DNA of 64,000 nt, from the NCBI RefSeq assembly GCF_035969385.1, contig NZ_JAYKKJ010000002.1, positions 372,001 through 436,000 of the forward strand. The letters run 5' to 3'. A program made the translations under genes and the position numbers. Below are positions 36,273 through 44,855 of this stretch, piece after piece (the first letter of the stretch is position 1; each line of letters opens with the position of its first letter). The notes beneath the pieces were generated by a model. It was given only the letters and a program-made list of their open reading frames with translations, ran no database searches and was not told the origin of the DNA. This DNA is from SELP01 sp035969385. Its GTDB lineage: Bacteria; Pseudomonadota; Alphaproteobacteria; Rhodobacterales; Rhodobacteraceae.

Positions 36273-37736
36273 ATGAAACTCTGCAACGCGACACTGGGCC
36301 AATTGCCCGACGGGATCGACCGGCCCCGCTATGATCGTTCCGCGCTGACCGCCGGGATTGTCCATATCGGGCTTGGCAATTTCCACCGCGCCCATCAGTC
36401 GTGGTATCTGCACCGGCTGATGCAGCAGGGGGTGGCTCTGGACTGGGCCATCGTCGGCGCCGGGGTCCGCCCCTATGACGAAGCGATGCGCCAACGGCTT
36501 GCCGCGCAGGATTACCTGACCACGCTGATCGAACTGGACCCGTCAGGCCAGTCTGCCGAGGTCGTGGGATCGATGATCGACTATGTCCCGATCGTCGAAG
36601 GAAACGGCCCGCTGATCGACCGGATGTCGCAAGCCGATATTCGCATCGTGGCGCTGACCGTGACCGAGGGCGGCTACTACATTGATCCCGTGACCAAGGG
36701 GTTCGATGCGGCGCATCCTGATATCGTGCATGACGCGGCCAATCCGGACAGCCCCCGGACCGCCTTTGGCGCGATGGTGGCCGCGCTGCGCCGCCGCCGC
36801 GACGCGGGCACCGGCCCCTTCACTGGTCAAAGCTGTGACAATCTTCAGGGCAACGGCGCGATCCTGCGGCAGACCATCGTGTCACTCGCCCGGCTGAGCG
36901 ATCCGGCGCTTGCCGATTGGATCGACGCGAACTGCAGTTTCCCCAACTCGATGGTCGATTGCATCGTGCCCGCCACCGGCCCAAAGGAACTGGACCTCGT
37001 CCGGGGTCTCGGGATCGAGGATGACGCCCCCGTCACCCACGAGAATTTCCGCCAATGGGTGATCGAGGATGATTTCTGCGCGGGCCGCCCGGATTGGGAC
37101 AAGGCCGGGGCGACCTTCTCGGATCATGTGCACGACTACGAGACGATGAAGATCCGCATCCTGAACGCGGGCCATCAGGTGATCGCCAACCCCGGAGAGA
37201 TCCTTTCGGTGGAAACCATCGCGGGCTGCATGGCGCATCCGCTGATCGGCGGGCTGTTCCGCAAGGTCGAAATGGAGTCGATCGTTCCCCATGTCCGGCC
37301 CGTGCCCGGCATGACGCCCGAAAGCTATGTTGATCTGATCGCGCGGCGGTTCTCCAACCCGTCCATCGTCGATACGACGCGCCGGGTCGCCTTTGACGGA
37401 TCGTCGCGCCACACAGGATTCCTGCTGCCGCTGGTGCGTAGCGGACTTGCTGCGGGCGTTTCAATCGACGGGCTTGCCCTGGTCGAGGCCCTTTGGGCAC
37501 GCATGTGCGAAGGGACGCGGGAAGACGGTAGCCGGATCGAGCCGAACGACCCCTTCTGGGACGCCCTGCACGCCAAGGCGACCGAGGCCAAGACCCGCCC
37601 CGCCGCATGGCTGGAACAGACGACGATCTACGGTGACCTTGCCGAGAGCGAGGTCTTCGCATCGGCTTTCACCCGCCACCTGTCCACGATCTGGGCGGAA
37701 GGGACCGAGGCCGCGATCCGCGCCTATCTGGGATAA
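36273..37736 (+). CDS. mtlK: Mannitol 2-dehydrogenase (polyol-specific long-chain dehydrogenase)
   Basis: A long-chain dehydrogenase of about 487 residues converting D-mannitol to fructose with NAD. The N-terminal Rossmann part has GIVHIGLGNFHRAHQSWYL. The active-site segment KIRILNAGHQVIANPGE holds the catalytic Lys. Family members start near MKLCNATLGQLP, so I choose ATG 36273 with GAGG five bases upstream. An alternative ATG at 36243 overlaps the smoS stop and adds 10 residues. It is the last gene of the operon and its end overlaps the convergent phosphatase gene by 13 bases. No fructokinase or xylulokinase gene follows. Confidence 0.9.
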   Translation: MKLCNATLGQLPDGIDRPRYDRSALTAGIVHIGLGNFHRAHQSWYLHRLMQQGVALDWAIVGAGVRPYDEAMRQRLAAQDYLTTLIELDPSGQSAEVVGSMIDYVPIVEGNGPLIDRMSQADIRIVALTVTEGGYYIDPVTKGFDAAHPDIVHDAANPDSPRTAFGAMVAALRRRRDAGTGPFTGQSCDNLQGNGAILRQTIVSLARLSDPALADWIDANCSFPNSMVDCIVPATGPKELDLVRGLGIEDDAPVTHENFRQWVIEDDFCAGRPDWDKAGATFSDHVHDYETMKIRILNAGHQVIANPGEILSVETIAGCMAHPLIGGLFRKVEMESIVPHVRPVPGMTPESYVDLIARRFSNPSIVDTTRRVAFDGSSRHTGFLLPLVRSGLAAGVSIDGLALVEALWARMCEGTREDGSRIEPNDPFWDALHAKATEAKTRPAAWLEQTTIYGDLAESEVFASAFTRHLSTIWAEGTEAAIRAYLG

Positions 37737-38527
37737 TCCGCGCCCGGCAGGCGCCGGGCCAGCCGATCCATCAGGCGGGGGTGCAGCGCCCCACCGGCGA
37801 CAACCCCGTCGACCTTGGGAACGGGGTTGTTGAACCGCAGGGCATTGCCGGACCTGTCCGTGGCCCAGCCGCCTGCTTCTTCGATGATCAGGCTTCCGGC
37901 GGCGATGTCCCATTCCCAACTGGGGCGCAGGGTCAGCATCGCATCGAACCTGCCGTTGGCCACAAGACACAGACGATAGGCCAGTGACGACCGGAAACTG
38001 CGCTTGAAGTCCGGCGGTGTGCCGTCCTTCCAATGTTCCGGCGCGAGGTTTGGCCGGGTGGCCAGGACATCCGCCGATTCAATGGAACTCTGCGTTGAAA
38101 CCTTGATGGCCAACCCGTTCCGGGTGGCCCCGCCGCCCCGAAAGGCAGCGAACATTTCATCCCGAACCGGCATGTAAACTGCCGCTGCCGTGACCCGCCT
38201 GTTCCGAACCACCGCCAGCGAATGCCCCCAATCCTTGCTGCCCTCGATAAAGGCGCGGGTTCCGTCAATCGGGTCGACGATGAACAGCGTGTCGGAATAG
38301 AGCCGCGCGCCATCGTCCTCGGTCTCTTCCGACAGCCAGCCATAGTCGGGACGCGCCGCGCACAGGTGTTCCCGCAACATGCGGTCAACGGCCAGATCGG
38401 CCTCGGTCACCGGGCCAGCGTTGTCGTCCTTTTCCCAGATCTCCGGATCGGACCGGAAATGACGCATTGCGATGTCGCCTGCCACGCGTGCTGCGCTGAC
38501 CAGCAGATCAAGATCACTCTCCGGCAA
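37724..38527 (-). CDS. Inositol monophosphatase family protein (CysQ/SuhB-like)
   Basis: A 267-residue lithium-sensitive metal phosphatase fold. Metal ligands are visible in WLSEETEDDG, DPIDGTRAFI and WEWDIAAGSLI. Candidate substrates are inositol phosphates or 3'-phosphoadenosine phosphate; the lengths of the loops do not decide. The start is TTG 38527, which overlaps the end of the pmbA gene by 14 bases; no ATG lies nearby, and the residues from there (PESDLDLLVSAARVAGDIA) fit the family. It follows pmbA on the same strand, so the two are likely one operon. Confidence 0.87.
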   Translation of the reverse strand: MPESDLDLLVSAARVAGDIAMRHFRSDPEIWEKDDNAGPVTEADLAVDRMLREHLCAARPDYGWLSEETEDDGARLYSDTLFIVDPIDGTRAFIEGSKDWGHSLAVVRNRRVTAAAVYMPVRDEMFAAFRGGGATRNGLAIKVSTQSSIESADVLATRPNLAPEHWKDGTPPDFKRSFRSSLAYRLCLVANGRFDAMLTLRPSWEWDIAAGSLIIEEAGGWATDRSGNALRFNNPVPKVDGVVAGGALHPRLMDRLARRLPGADYPR

Positions 38528-39866
38528 GCGTCATCCCTTCGACCAGAAGCGAGGGAACGACCCGGCTCAGGTGTGGGCGGGCGTCATTGGCGGGGATGAT
38601 CCGCAGCAGCATTTCCCGCAGGTTGCCGGCGATGGTGCATTCATTGACCGGATAGGCGATCTGGCCGTTTTCCACCCAGAAGCCCGATGCCCCGCGCGAA
38701 TAGTCGCCGGTGTTGGGGTTGATGGTGGACCCGATCATCGAAGTGACCAATAGGCCGGTTCCCATATCCGCCAGGAGGTCCGCGCGCGACTTGTCCCCTT
38801 GGGTCAGGGCCACGTTCGTCACGGTCGGGGAGGGTGGGCCGGAGGTGCCGCGCGCCGCATTCGCAGTGCTGTCCATCCCCAGCTTGCGGGCCGTGGCAAG
38901 GTCGAGCGTCCACCCCGTCAGCACCCCGTCATCGACAATCGCCCGCCGGGTGGTGGGCAGCCCTTCGGCATCAAACAGGCGCGAGGCAGAGGCGCGGGGG
39001 CGGTGCGGATCTTCGATCAGTGACAGCCCCTTGGGAAGCACCTGTTCGCCCAAGGCATCGCGCAGCCAGCTTGATCCCCGCGCAATCATCGTGCCGTTGA
39101 TCGCCTGCAACAGGTGCCCGACCAGCGAATTCGCGATCCGCTCATCAAACAGAACCGGATAGCTGCCGGTCTTGGGCCGTCGCGGGTTCATCCGCTCGAC
39201 CGCCCTTTGCCCGGCGCTTTGGCCAATGTCTTCGGGGCTGCGCAGGTCGGCCTGAAAAATGCGGCTGTCAAAATCGTAGTCGCGTTCCATTCCGGTTCCG
39301 CTGCCGCTGATCGCGACGCAGGACAGACCCCGGTCGGACCGTTCGTAGCCCGCCGAAAACCCGTTTGACGCGGACAGATGCACCCGGCGGCGACCATAGC
39401 CGGCAGAGGCCGACTGCACCTGGGTGACCCCGTCAACGGCGCGCGCGGCGGCCTCTGCCCGCGCCGCGTCTTCCTGAAGCGTCGCGGGGTCCGGTTCCTC
39501 GGACGGATCGAACAGCTCAAGGCGCGCGGTATCCAGATCGGTCGCCAATTGGTCCGGGTCCGCGAGGCCAGAGTGGATATCCTCGGGCGCTTCACGGGCC
39601 ATGGTGACGGCGCGTTCTGCCATCTGGGCGATGGTTTCGGGCCGCACGTCAGAGGCGGACACAACTGCCTGCCGCTTGCCCAGAAGAACCCGCAGGCCCA
39701 ACTCGATCCCCTCGGACCGCTCTGCCTGCTCCAGCACCCCGTTGCGAACGTCGATGTTGATCGACGTGCCATCGACGGCAAGCGCATCAGCGCTGTCGGC
39801 GCCGGCCTTTCGGGCCGCTGTCAGAAGCTGGTCGGTCAGATCGGCAAGGGAACGGGTCATCGGCAA
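38514..39866 (-). CDS. pmbA: TldD/PmbA family protein, PmbA (TldE) subunit type
   Basis: A 450-residue member of the TldD/PmbA family. In E. coli TldD and TldE form a heterodimeric protease that acts on microcin precursors and CcdA. This protein lacks the HExxxH metal motif of the TldD subunit, so it corresponds to the PmbA/TldE partner. Typical sequence is seen in GIELGLRVLLGKRQAVVSASD, ASASRLFDAEGLPTTRR and GDYSRGASGFWVENGQIAYPVNE. The TldD partner is not in the window. Start ATG 39866; it overlaps the phosphatase gene downstream. Confidence 0.88.
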   Translation of the reverse strand: MPMTRSLADLTDQLLTAARKAGADSADALAVDGTSINIDVRNGVLEQAERSEGIELGLRVLLGKRQAVVSASDVRPETIAQMAERAVTMAREAPEDIHSGLADPDQLATDLDTARLELFDPSEEPDPATLQEDAARAEAAARAVDGVTQVQSASAGYGRRRVHLSASNGFSAGYERSDRGLSCVAISGSGTGMERDYDFDSRIFQADLRSPEDIGQSAGQRAVERMNPRRPKTGSYPVLFDERIANSLVGHLLQAINGTMIARGSSWLRDALGEQVLPKGLSLIEDPHRPRASASRLFDAEGLPTTRRAIVDDGVLTGWTLDLATARKLGMDSTANAARGTSGPPSPTVTNVALTQGDKSRADLLADMGTGLLVTSMIGSTINPNTGDYSRGASGFWVENGQIAYPVNECTIAGNLREMLLRIIPANDARPHLSRVVPSLLVEGMTLAGE

Positions 39867-39916
39867 TGTCCTTTCGTCGCGTCAGACCTAGTGCCTGCCC
39901 GCCCTGCCTGCAAGGT

Positions 39917-41437
39917 TCAGCGCAACCGCTGGCCGTTGACGATCACATGCCCCTCTGCATTGATCTCGACCTCGCTGCGATAGCTGTCGTCGCCCACCAT
40001 GTCGGTGACCATGCCCAGACCCATGCGGGCGCCAAAGGCATCGTCCTGTGTCATAACACCCATCGACACAAGGGTTTCGATCAATCCTTCGATACCTGAC
40101 GCCTCGAAATCTGCCCGACCTTCCGGGCGGGGCAACCCGTCAAAGCTTTCCATGTCGCTGTTGTCAAAGGTGAAGGCTCCGGACCCGGTGGTTTCGGTCC
40201 CGGCCCCGGTCATGATGAACCGTGACAGGGTCAGGGACAGCAATTCAGGTTCAGGAAGCCGCGAGACATCGCCCATGAATTGCCGGAAGTCCAAAAGGTC
40301 GACGCGGTTCAGGACCGTGCCGCTCAGGTCGATACCGAAAGTGGCGGGATCACGGGGGATCGCCTTGGCCGGATCGAACAGGGCCCACAGGCCCGCGCCC
40401 ATTCGCAAACCTTCGGCATTGATCCGCAGGTCGAAGTCTTGCGGACTGTCCCGCCCGCTGACCGGAACGTCGATATGGACGCTGGCCGCTGCTGCCTCGA
40501 ATGCAATGTCGACCGGTAGGTCAAGGTCGTTTTCACCCCTCATCATGATCGCCGTATCGGCTCCGGTCAGGTCGTAGATCAACCGATCCGCGTCCAGCGC
40601 CAGTCTGTTTTCGGTTCTGCCGGACCAGCGTTCTTCCTCGGAAAACGGTTGCCCGTACAGGAAGACTCGGGTGGAGTAGCTGTTGCTTTCCATGACGCTC
40701 GTCATGTCAAACAGCAGGCCCGCCCGAAGCGCCGCCGCGACGTCTAGCAGGTCGAACCCATCGGCGGGCAGACGGATTTCAAACTGACTGTTGGATGCGC
40801 CCACCTCGCCGGCCACGACCCCGGTGACATCCGGGCCCATTGCCATCTGTATGTCGAAAGTTGCGGGCGTGGCTGTCGATTGCCCGGCGATTGTCAACAG
40901 CGGCCCTTCTGTGACGCGGTATGAAAAATCCATGCCTCCACCCGCAAGGTCAAAGTCGAAACGGATCGGCCCCTCGTCTTCCGACGCGACCTGGAAATAT
41001 CCGGACATGTCACTGGACATCTGCGCGCCATAGGAAATGTCCCCGGGATCGCCGCTGGCCGTGGTGACCGAAGCGGCGGTTTCCAACCCGACCTCGACAG
41101 ATGCGCGTTCACCGTCAATCAGCATATCCAGCACATAGGATTGGGTCGTGGGATAAATGATCTGGACGGTGCCGTCGCCCTGTTCGATCATCGCATATCC
41201 CGGTGTGGTCAGCGTGACCTGCCCAATGCCTTCAGGGAGGGTCCAGTCAATCTGCACCCCGTCGACCGTCAGGGTTTCACCCGTGCGGGAGAGGGTCGCG
41301 TCCAGACTGCCGCCGGTCGCCCGCGCCTGCGCTTGCAAATTCGCCCAGACGTCATCCGCGGTCACATCTGCAAGGGCAGGGGACGCGAGCATCAGGGCAG
41401 AGGGAAGCACAAGACAAAGACAAGACCGGCAGGACAT
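39917..41437 (-). CDS. DUF2125 domain-containing exported protein (downstream copy)
   Basis: A 506-residue protein with a signal peptide (SCLCLVLPSALMLASPALA, cleavage near residue 23). The mature part begins DVTADDVWANLQAQ and is rich in beta-strand-like alternation. It belongs to the DUF2125 family, common in Rhodobacteraceae and of unknown function. The C terminus EINAEGHVIVNGQRLR matches that of the neighbouring copy (EVNSEAHVLVNGQRIQ), and both share DNSDM..F.G.PRPEG. A periplasmic or envelope role is inferred from the signal peptide only. It starts 73 bases after the upstream copy, with a terminator hairpin between. Confidence 0.8.
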   Translation of the reverse strand: MSCRSCLCLVLPSALMLASPALADVTADDVWANLQAQARATGGSLDATLSRTGETLTVDGVQIDWTLPEGIGQVTLTTPGYAMIEQGDGTVQIIYPTTQSYVLDMLIDGERASVEVGLETAASVTTASGDPGDISYGAQMSSDMSGYFQVASEDEGPIRFDFDLAGGGMDFSYRVTEGPLLTIAGQSTATPATFDIQMAMGPDVTGVVAGEVGASNSQFEIRLPADGFDLLDVAAALRAGLLFDMTSVMESNSYSTRVFLYGQPFSEEERWSGRTENRLALDADRLIYDLTGADTAIMMRGENDLDLPVDIAFEAAAASVHIDVPVSGRDSPQDFDLRINAEGLRMGAGLWALFDPAKAIPRDPATFGIDLSGTVLNRVDLLDFRQFMGDVSRLPEPELLSLTLSRFIMTGAGTETTGSGAFTFDNSDMESFDGLPRPEGRADFEASGIEGLIETLVSMGVMTQDDAFGARMGLGMVTDMVGDDSYRSEVEINAEGHVIVNGQRLR

Positions 41438-41463
41438 GACTGGAAACCTTCAAAAGTGGAAAA

Positions 41464-41491
41464 GCCCGCCCGGATCTGCATCAGGGCGGGC
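41464..41491 (-). terminator. Intrinsic terminator between the two DUF2125 genes
   Basis: An 8-bp perfect stem GCCCGCCC / GGGCGGGC with a 12-base loop lies 19 bases after the stop of the upstream DUF2125 gene, followed on the minus strand by TTTTCC. It may limit transcription into the second copy. Confidence 0.7.
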
Positions 41492-41510
41492 CGCAGTGTT
41501 TGGGACAGGG

Positions 41511-43016
41511 TTACTGGATGCGCTGTCCGTTCACGAGGACATGCGCCTCGGAGTTGACTTCGAGGGTCGAGGTCAGGTGGTCGTCGCCTACGACATTGGC
41601 AAACATCCCCATCATCATGCGGAAGCCCATGACCTGATCCTCGGGCATGTAGCCCATGGCGACCAGCGTATCCATCAGCCCGTTGATCCCCTTGGCTTCG
41701 AGGTCCAGTTTGCCTTCAGGGCGCGGCATTCCGCCAAAGGTCATCATGTCGCTGTTGTCGAAGTCAAAGCTGCCCTGTCCGGTCACCATGGCCCCGGCAA
41801 TCGCCAGGTTCAGCTTGTTCAGGGTCAGCGAATGCAATTCGCCGGGAACCTCGGCGTTTTCCATCGCCATCGCCTGTTCCGGATCAAGGATGTCAAAGAA
41901 CAGCTTTGTGGTGCCTGTCAGGTCGATCTGCGCTGTGGCCGGATCGTGCGGCAGCATGCTGCCCGGGTCCAGCATCATCCAGATCATGTCGTTCACCGCC
42001 AGATCGGTCAGGTTGATCGACATGGCAAAGGGCGCAGGCTCTTCCGTCCGGGTCAGCGGCATGTCGATGCTGGCACCATATTCCGTGAGGGCAAGATCGA
42101 CCGGGAAGGGAACCTGTCCGCCCATGACGTTGACCGCAACATCCTTGGCCCCGAAGCTCATGCCGAAATTGTCAATGTCCATGGATAGGGCAAAGCTGCT
42201 GTCCATAGAGGTGGTGGCGATGTTCGTCGTGCCGGAATAATCCGTCACGGCCATGATGAAATTCGACGACCCGGCGGTGTAGTCGAGGTTCGTCGCAAAC
42301 CCCATCATGAACATCTCTTCGGGGCGCGTCGGGTCATAGTCCATGGGCATCGTCGATCCGCCGGACAGCGCCATATTCGTTACCTGCCCGGACAGGTCGA
42401 AGTTCTCTGAACCGTCCTGCGCGGCGAGAAGGATATCGAAAGAGGCAGCCGTCATCTCGACATCGGTCGTGCGCATGCCGTCGGCTTCGGTCACCATCTG
42501 CCGCGACGACACATCGTTCATGTTGGCCTGAAGCGTCAGAGGCATGGGTTCGCCGCCTTCCAGCGCTTCATCAACGGTGATCGAATAGCGGTCGGCGCTG
42601 GTGTCGTATTGCATCGCGTCGGGGGTGCCAGAGACATTCATCTTGGCCCCGGCGGTCCGAATGGTCAGGACGATACGGTCGGTATCGACTTCGCCGGTGG
42701 GGTTGATGGTCATCGGCGTGACCTCGGGCATGACAACCGTCACGGTTCCGTCGCCGTTCTCGGTCAGGGTGATGTCATCGAAATTGGCCGAAACGGTCAT
42801 TTCTTCGTTGACCATGTTCATTGACAGCCCGCTGATCGTCAGCACGCCACCCGAATAGGTTTGCGACCCGACCGAAATGCCGTCCTGACCGTAGACCTCC
42901 ATCTGCGCCATCCAGTTGGCCCAGACCTCTTCCGCGGTGACATCGGCCATGGCCGATGTGCCCATCAGAAGGGCGGCAACACATGCGGAACTACGGATGA
43001 AATGATTTGGTGACAT
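41511..43016 (-). CDS. DUF2125 domain-containing exported protein (upstream copy)
   Basis: A 501-residue paralogue of the next gene. The signal peptide is MSPNHFIRSSACVAALLMGTSAMA, cleaved near residue 24. The mature start DVTAEEVWANWMAQM closely matches DVTADDVWANLQAQA in the other copy. This copy is strikingly Met-rich (for example FRMMMGMFANVV, MIWMMLDPGSM) compared with its neighbour. Function is unknown. ATG 43016 is chosen because the signal peptide starts there; 20 residues upstream to 43076 are not signal-like. AAGGA precedes it on the coding strand. Confidence 0.8.
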   Translation of the reverse strand: MSPNHFIRSSACVAALLMGTSAMADVTAEEVWANWMAQMEVYGQDGISVGSQTYSGGVLTISGLSMNMVNEEMTVSANFDDITLTENGDGTVTVVMPEVTPMTINPTGEVDTDRIVLTIRTAGAKMNVSGTPDAMQYDTSADRYSITVDEALEGGEPMPLTLQANMNDVSSRQMVTEADGMRTTDVEMTAASFDILLAAQDGSENFDLSGQVTNMALSGGSTMPMDYDPTRPEEMFMMGFATNLDYTAGSSNFIMAVTDYSGTTNIATTSMDSSFALSMDIDNFGMSFGAKDVAVNVMGGQVPFPVDLALTEYGASIDMPLTRTEEPAPFAMSINLTDLAVNDMIWMMLDPGSMLPHDPATAQIDLTGTTKLFFDILDPEQAMAMENAEVPGELHSLTLNKLNLAIAGAMVTGQGSFDFDNSDMMTFGGMPRPEGKLDLEAKGINGLMDTLVAMGYMPEDQVMGFRMMMGMFANVVGDDHLTSTLEVNSEAHVLVNGQRIQ

Positions 43017-43139
43017 GGGGTAATCCTTTCCAATCTCTGTTGGACAAAGGTTCCTCTGCCTTGCTCCCGGGGTCAAGGTGGGGAATTCTGGACCCGGCCG
43101 CCCGAACCGGCCCGGACTGAAGCAACGGAGAAGTCACCC

Positions 43140-43889
43140 ATGACCCTTGATGGAAAGATTGTCGCCATCACCGGCGCCAGCCGCGGTATCGGAGAGGCCG
43201 CCGCGCTTGCCTTTGCCGCAAGGGGGGCAAAGGTGGCGCTTCTTGCCCGCAGCACGGCAGCGATCGAATCGCTTGCCGCGCGGATCGGACCTTCGGCGCT
43301 GGCCATCCCCTGCGATGTGGCCGATCGGTCGGCGGTAAATCGCGCAGTGGACCAAACAGTTGAACGGTTTGGTGGCCTCAACATCCTGATCGGCAATGCC
43401 GGGATGATCGACCCCATGGCACCCATCGCCGACGCGGACCCGGACCAGTGGTCCCGCACGATTGATGTGAACCTCAAGGGTGTCTTCTACGGAATGCAGG
43501 CGGCCCTGCCGGTGATGCTGAAGGCCGGGGCCGGAACAATCCTGACCGTGTCGTCGGGGGCCGCCCATAGCCCCGTCGACAACTGGTCTGCCTACTGCGC
43601 GTCAAAGGCCGGGGCCTACATGCTGACCCGATCCTTGCACAAGGAATACGGGGCGCAGGGAATTCGCGCATTGGGTCTGTCGCCGGGTACCGTCGCCACG
43701 CAGATGCAGCGTGAGATCAAGGAGTCTGGCCTTGGTCCGGTCGCAAAACTGGATTGGTCCGAACATATCCCGCCCGAGTGGGCGGCCGAGGCGCTGGTCT
43801 GGATGTGCGGGGCCGAGGCCGATGGGTGGCTGGGCGATGACGTGTCCCTGCGTGACCCGGATATTCGGCGGAAGGTCGGTGTCGCATGA
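43140..43889 (+). CDS. Short-chain dehydrogenase/reductase
   Basis: A 249-residue SDR oxidoreductase. The cofactor motif is TGASRGIG (11-18) and the catalytic triad is S139, Y152 and K156 in VDNWSAYCASKAGAY. R37 after the second strand (LLAR) suggests a preference for NADP. The C-terminal GDDVSLRDPDIRRKVGVA is unusual and lacks the common VDGG motif. The substrate is unknown. It overlaps the next gene by 4 bases, so the SDR and the crotonase-fold protein form a small operon, perhaps for a CoA-linked or hydroxy-acid pathway (inference). Confidence 0.85.
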   Translation: MTLDGKIVAITGASRGIGEAAALAFAARGAKVALLARSTAAIESLAARIGPSALAIPCDVADRSAVNRAVDQTVERFGGLNILIGNAGMIDPMAPIADADPDQWSRTIDVNLKGVFYGMQAALPVMLKAGAGTILTVSSGAAHSPVDNWSAYCASKAGAYMLTRSLHKEYGAQGIRALGLSPGTVATQMQREIKESGLGPVAKLDWSEHIPPEWAAEALVWMCGAEADGWLGDDVSLRDPDIRRKVGVA

Positions 43890-44491
43890 TCCGGCTGGAC
43901 AAGGACGGTGACCTTTGGGTTGCCAAGATCAACCGGCCGGACAAGGCCAATTCGCTGACCCGCGCAATGCTGGGCGACCTTGCCGATATCGCGGAGGAGG
44001 CGCAGGCGGCCAAGGTCCTGATTCTGACCGGCGCGGGCAAGGTGTTCAGTGCCGGGGCCGATTTGGACGAGGCCCGGGCCGGGTTGGCAACCGATCCGGT
44101 GTGGGAACGGTTGTCGGGCGCCATCGCCGCCTTGCCGGGCCTCACCATCGCCGCGCTGAATGGCACCCTAGCGGGCGGGGCATTCGGAATGACCCTCGCC
44201 TGCGATCTTCGGATCGCGGTTGCCGGGGCAAAGTTCTTCTACCCGGTCATGAAGCTGGGCTTTCTTCCGCAACCGTCAGACCCGGCCCGAATGGCGGCGC
44301 TTGTCGGACCGGCGCGGGCCAAACTGCTGCTGATGGGTGGGCAGAAGATTGATGCTGAAACAGCGCTGTCCTTCGGGTTGATCGACCGGATTGCCGACGA
44401 CCCGCTGGCCGAGGCGCGGATCATCGCAACCGACGCCCTCGCCGCCGATCCGGTCCATATTGCGAGCATAAAAAGGTTGATCCAGCGCTAG
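43886..44491 (+). CDS. Enoyl-CoA hydratase/isomerase (crotonase-fold) family protein
   Basis: A 201-residue crotonase-fold protein, shorter than the usual 255-265 residues because the C-terminal helices are missing. The CoA pocket text is present (GKVFSAGADLDEAR, NGTLAGGAFGMTLACDLRIA). The two Glu residues used by enoyl-CoA hydratase are not seen where expected: GGAFGMT replaces the GGCELAM-type motif, and FFYPVMKLGFLP replaces the PEI motif. It may be an isomerase, a hydrolase or a non-catalytic member. ATG 43886 overlaps the SDR stop, and its end overlaps the convergent HNH gene by 4 bases. Confidence 0.8.
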   Translation: MIRLDKDGDLWVAKINRPDKANSLTRAMLGDLADIAEEAQAAKVLILTGAGKVFSAGADLDEARAGLATDPVWERLSGAIAALPGLTIAALNGTLAGGAFGMTLACDLRIAVAGAKFFYPVMKLGFLPQPSDPARMAALVGPARAKLLLMGGQKIDAETALSFGLIDRIADDPLAEARIIATDALAADPVHIASIKRLIQR

Positions 44492-44781
44492 CGTCGGCCG
44501 CCTGGCGTGCGCGACAGGAACCCCGGCGGGCGCTTGCGGACCCAACCGATGAAACGGGCCAACCGGGGATGTTCGCGCAGGGCCTCGGGCGTGTTGTAGT
44601 CGCGGGCCAATTCCGCCTCGGACAGGCTGGCATGTATTTCCTTGTGGCAGATGTGGTGTAACAGCACCGTCTCGCCCCCTTTGCCACCTTTCAACCGGGG
44701 CACGAGGTGGTGGCGGGATTGCGCAACACCTTCGGGAATAGGACGGCCGCACAGGGCGCAAATCGGGTCTGGCGTGGTCAC
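44488..44781 (-). CDS. HNH endonuclease-like protein
   Basis: A small protein of 97 residues with an HNH/zinc-finger pattern: CALCGRPIP near the start, RHHLVPRLKGGKGG in the middle and LLHHICHKEIHASLSEAELARDYN after it. The two Cys pairs and the central HH fit a betabeta-alpha-metal nuclease fold. The rest (LREHPRLARFIGWVRKRPPGFLSRTPGGRR) is basic. I use GTG 44781 because AGGA lies 7 bases upstream and the family starts there; ATG 44811 is an alternative. It is a solo gene without a restriction or phage context, so a housekeeping or unknown nuclease role is possible. Confidence 0.75.
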   Translation of the reverse strand: MTTPDPICALCGRPIPEGVAQSRHHLVPRLKGGKGGETVLLHHICHKEIHASLSEAELARDYNTPEALREHPRLARFIGWVRKRPPGFLSRTPGGRR

Positions 44782-44855
44782 GGGCTTGTCCTGACATGCG
44801 GGAACAGGCATGGAGGATGGCACGAATAGCTTGGTTGGCAAGTGGTGGGTGACCG

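Noticed and set aside
44488..44781. HNH protein as part of a restriction or anti-phage system
   Set aside because: No methylase, helicase or other defence gene is adjacent; the neighbours are a crotonase-fold protein and a mechanosensitive channel.
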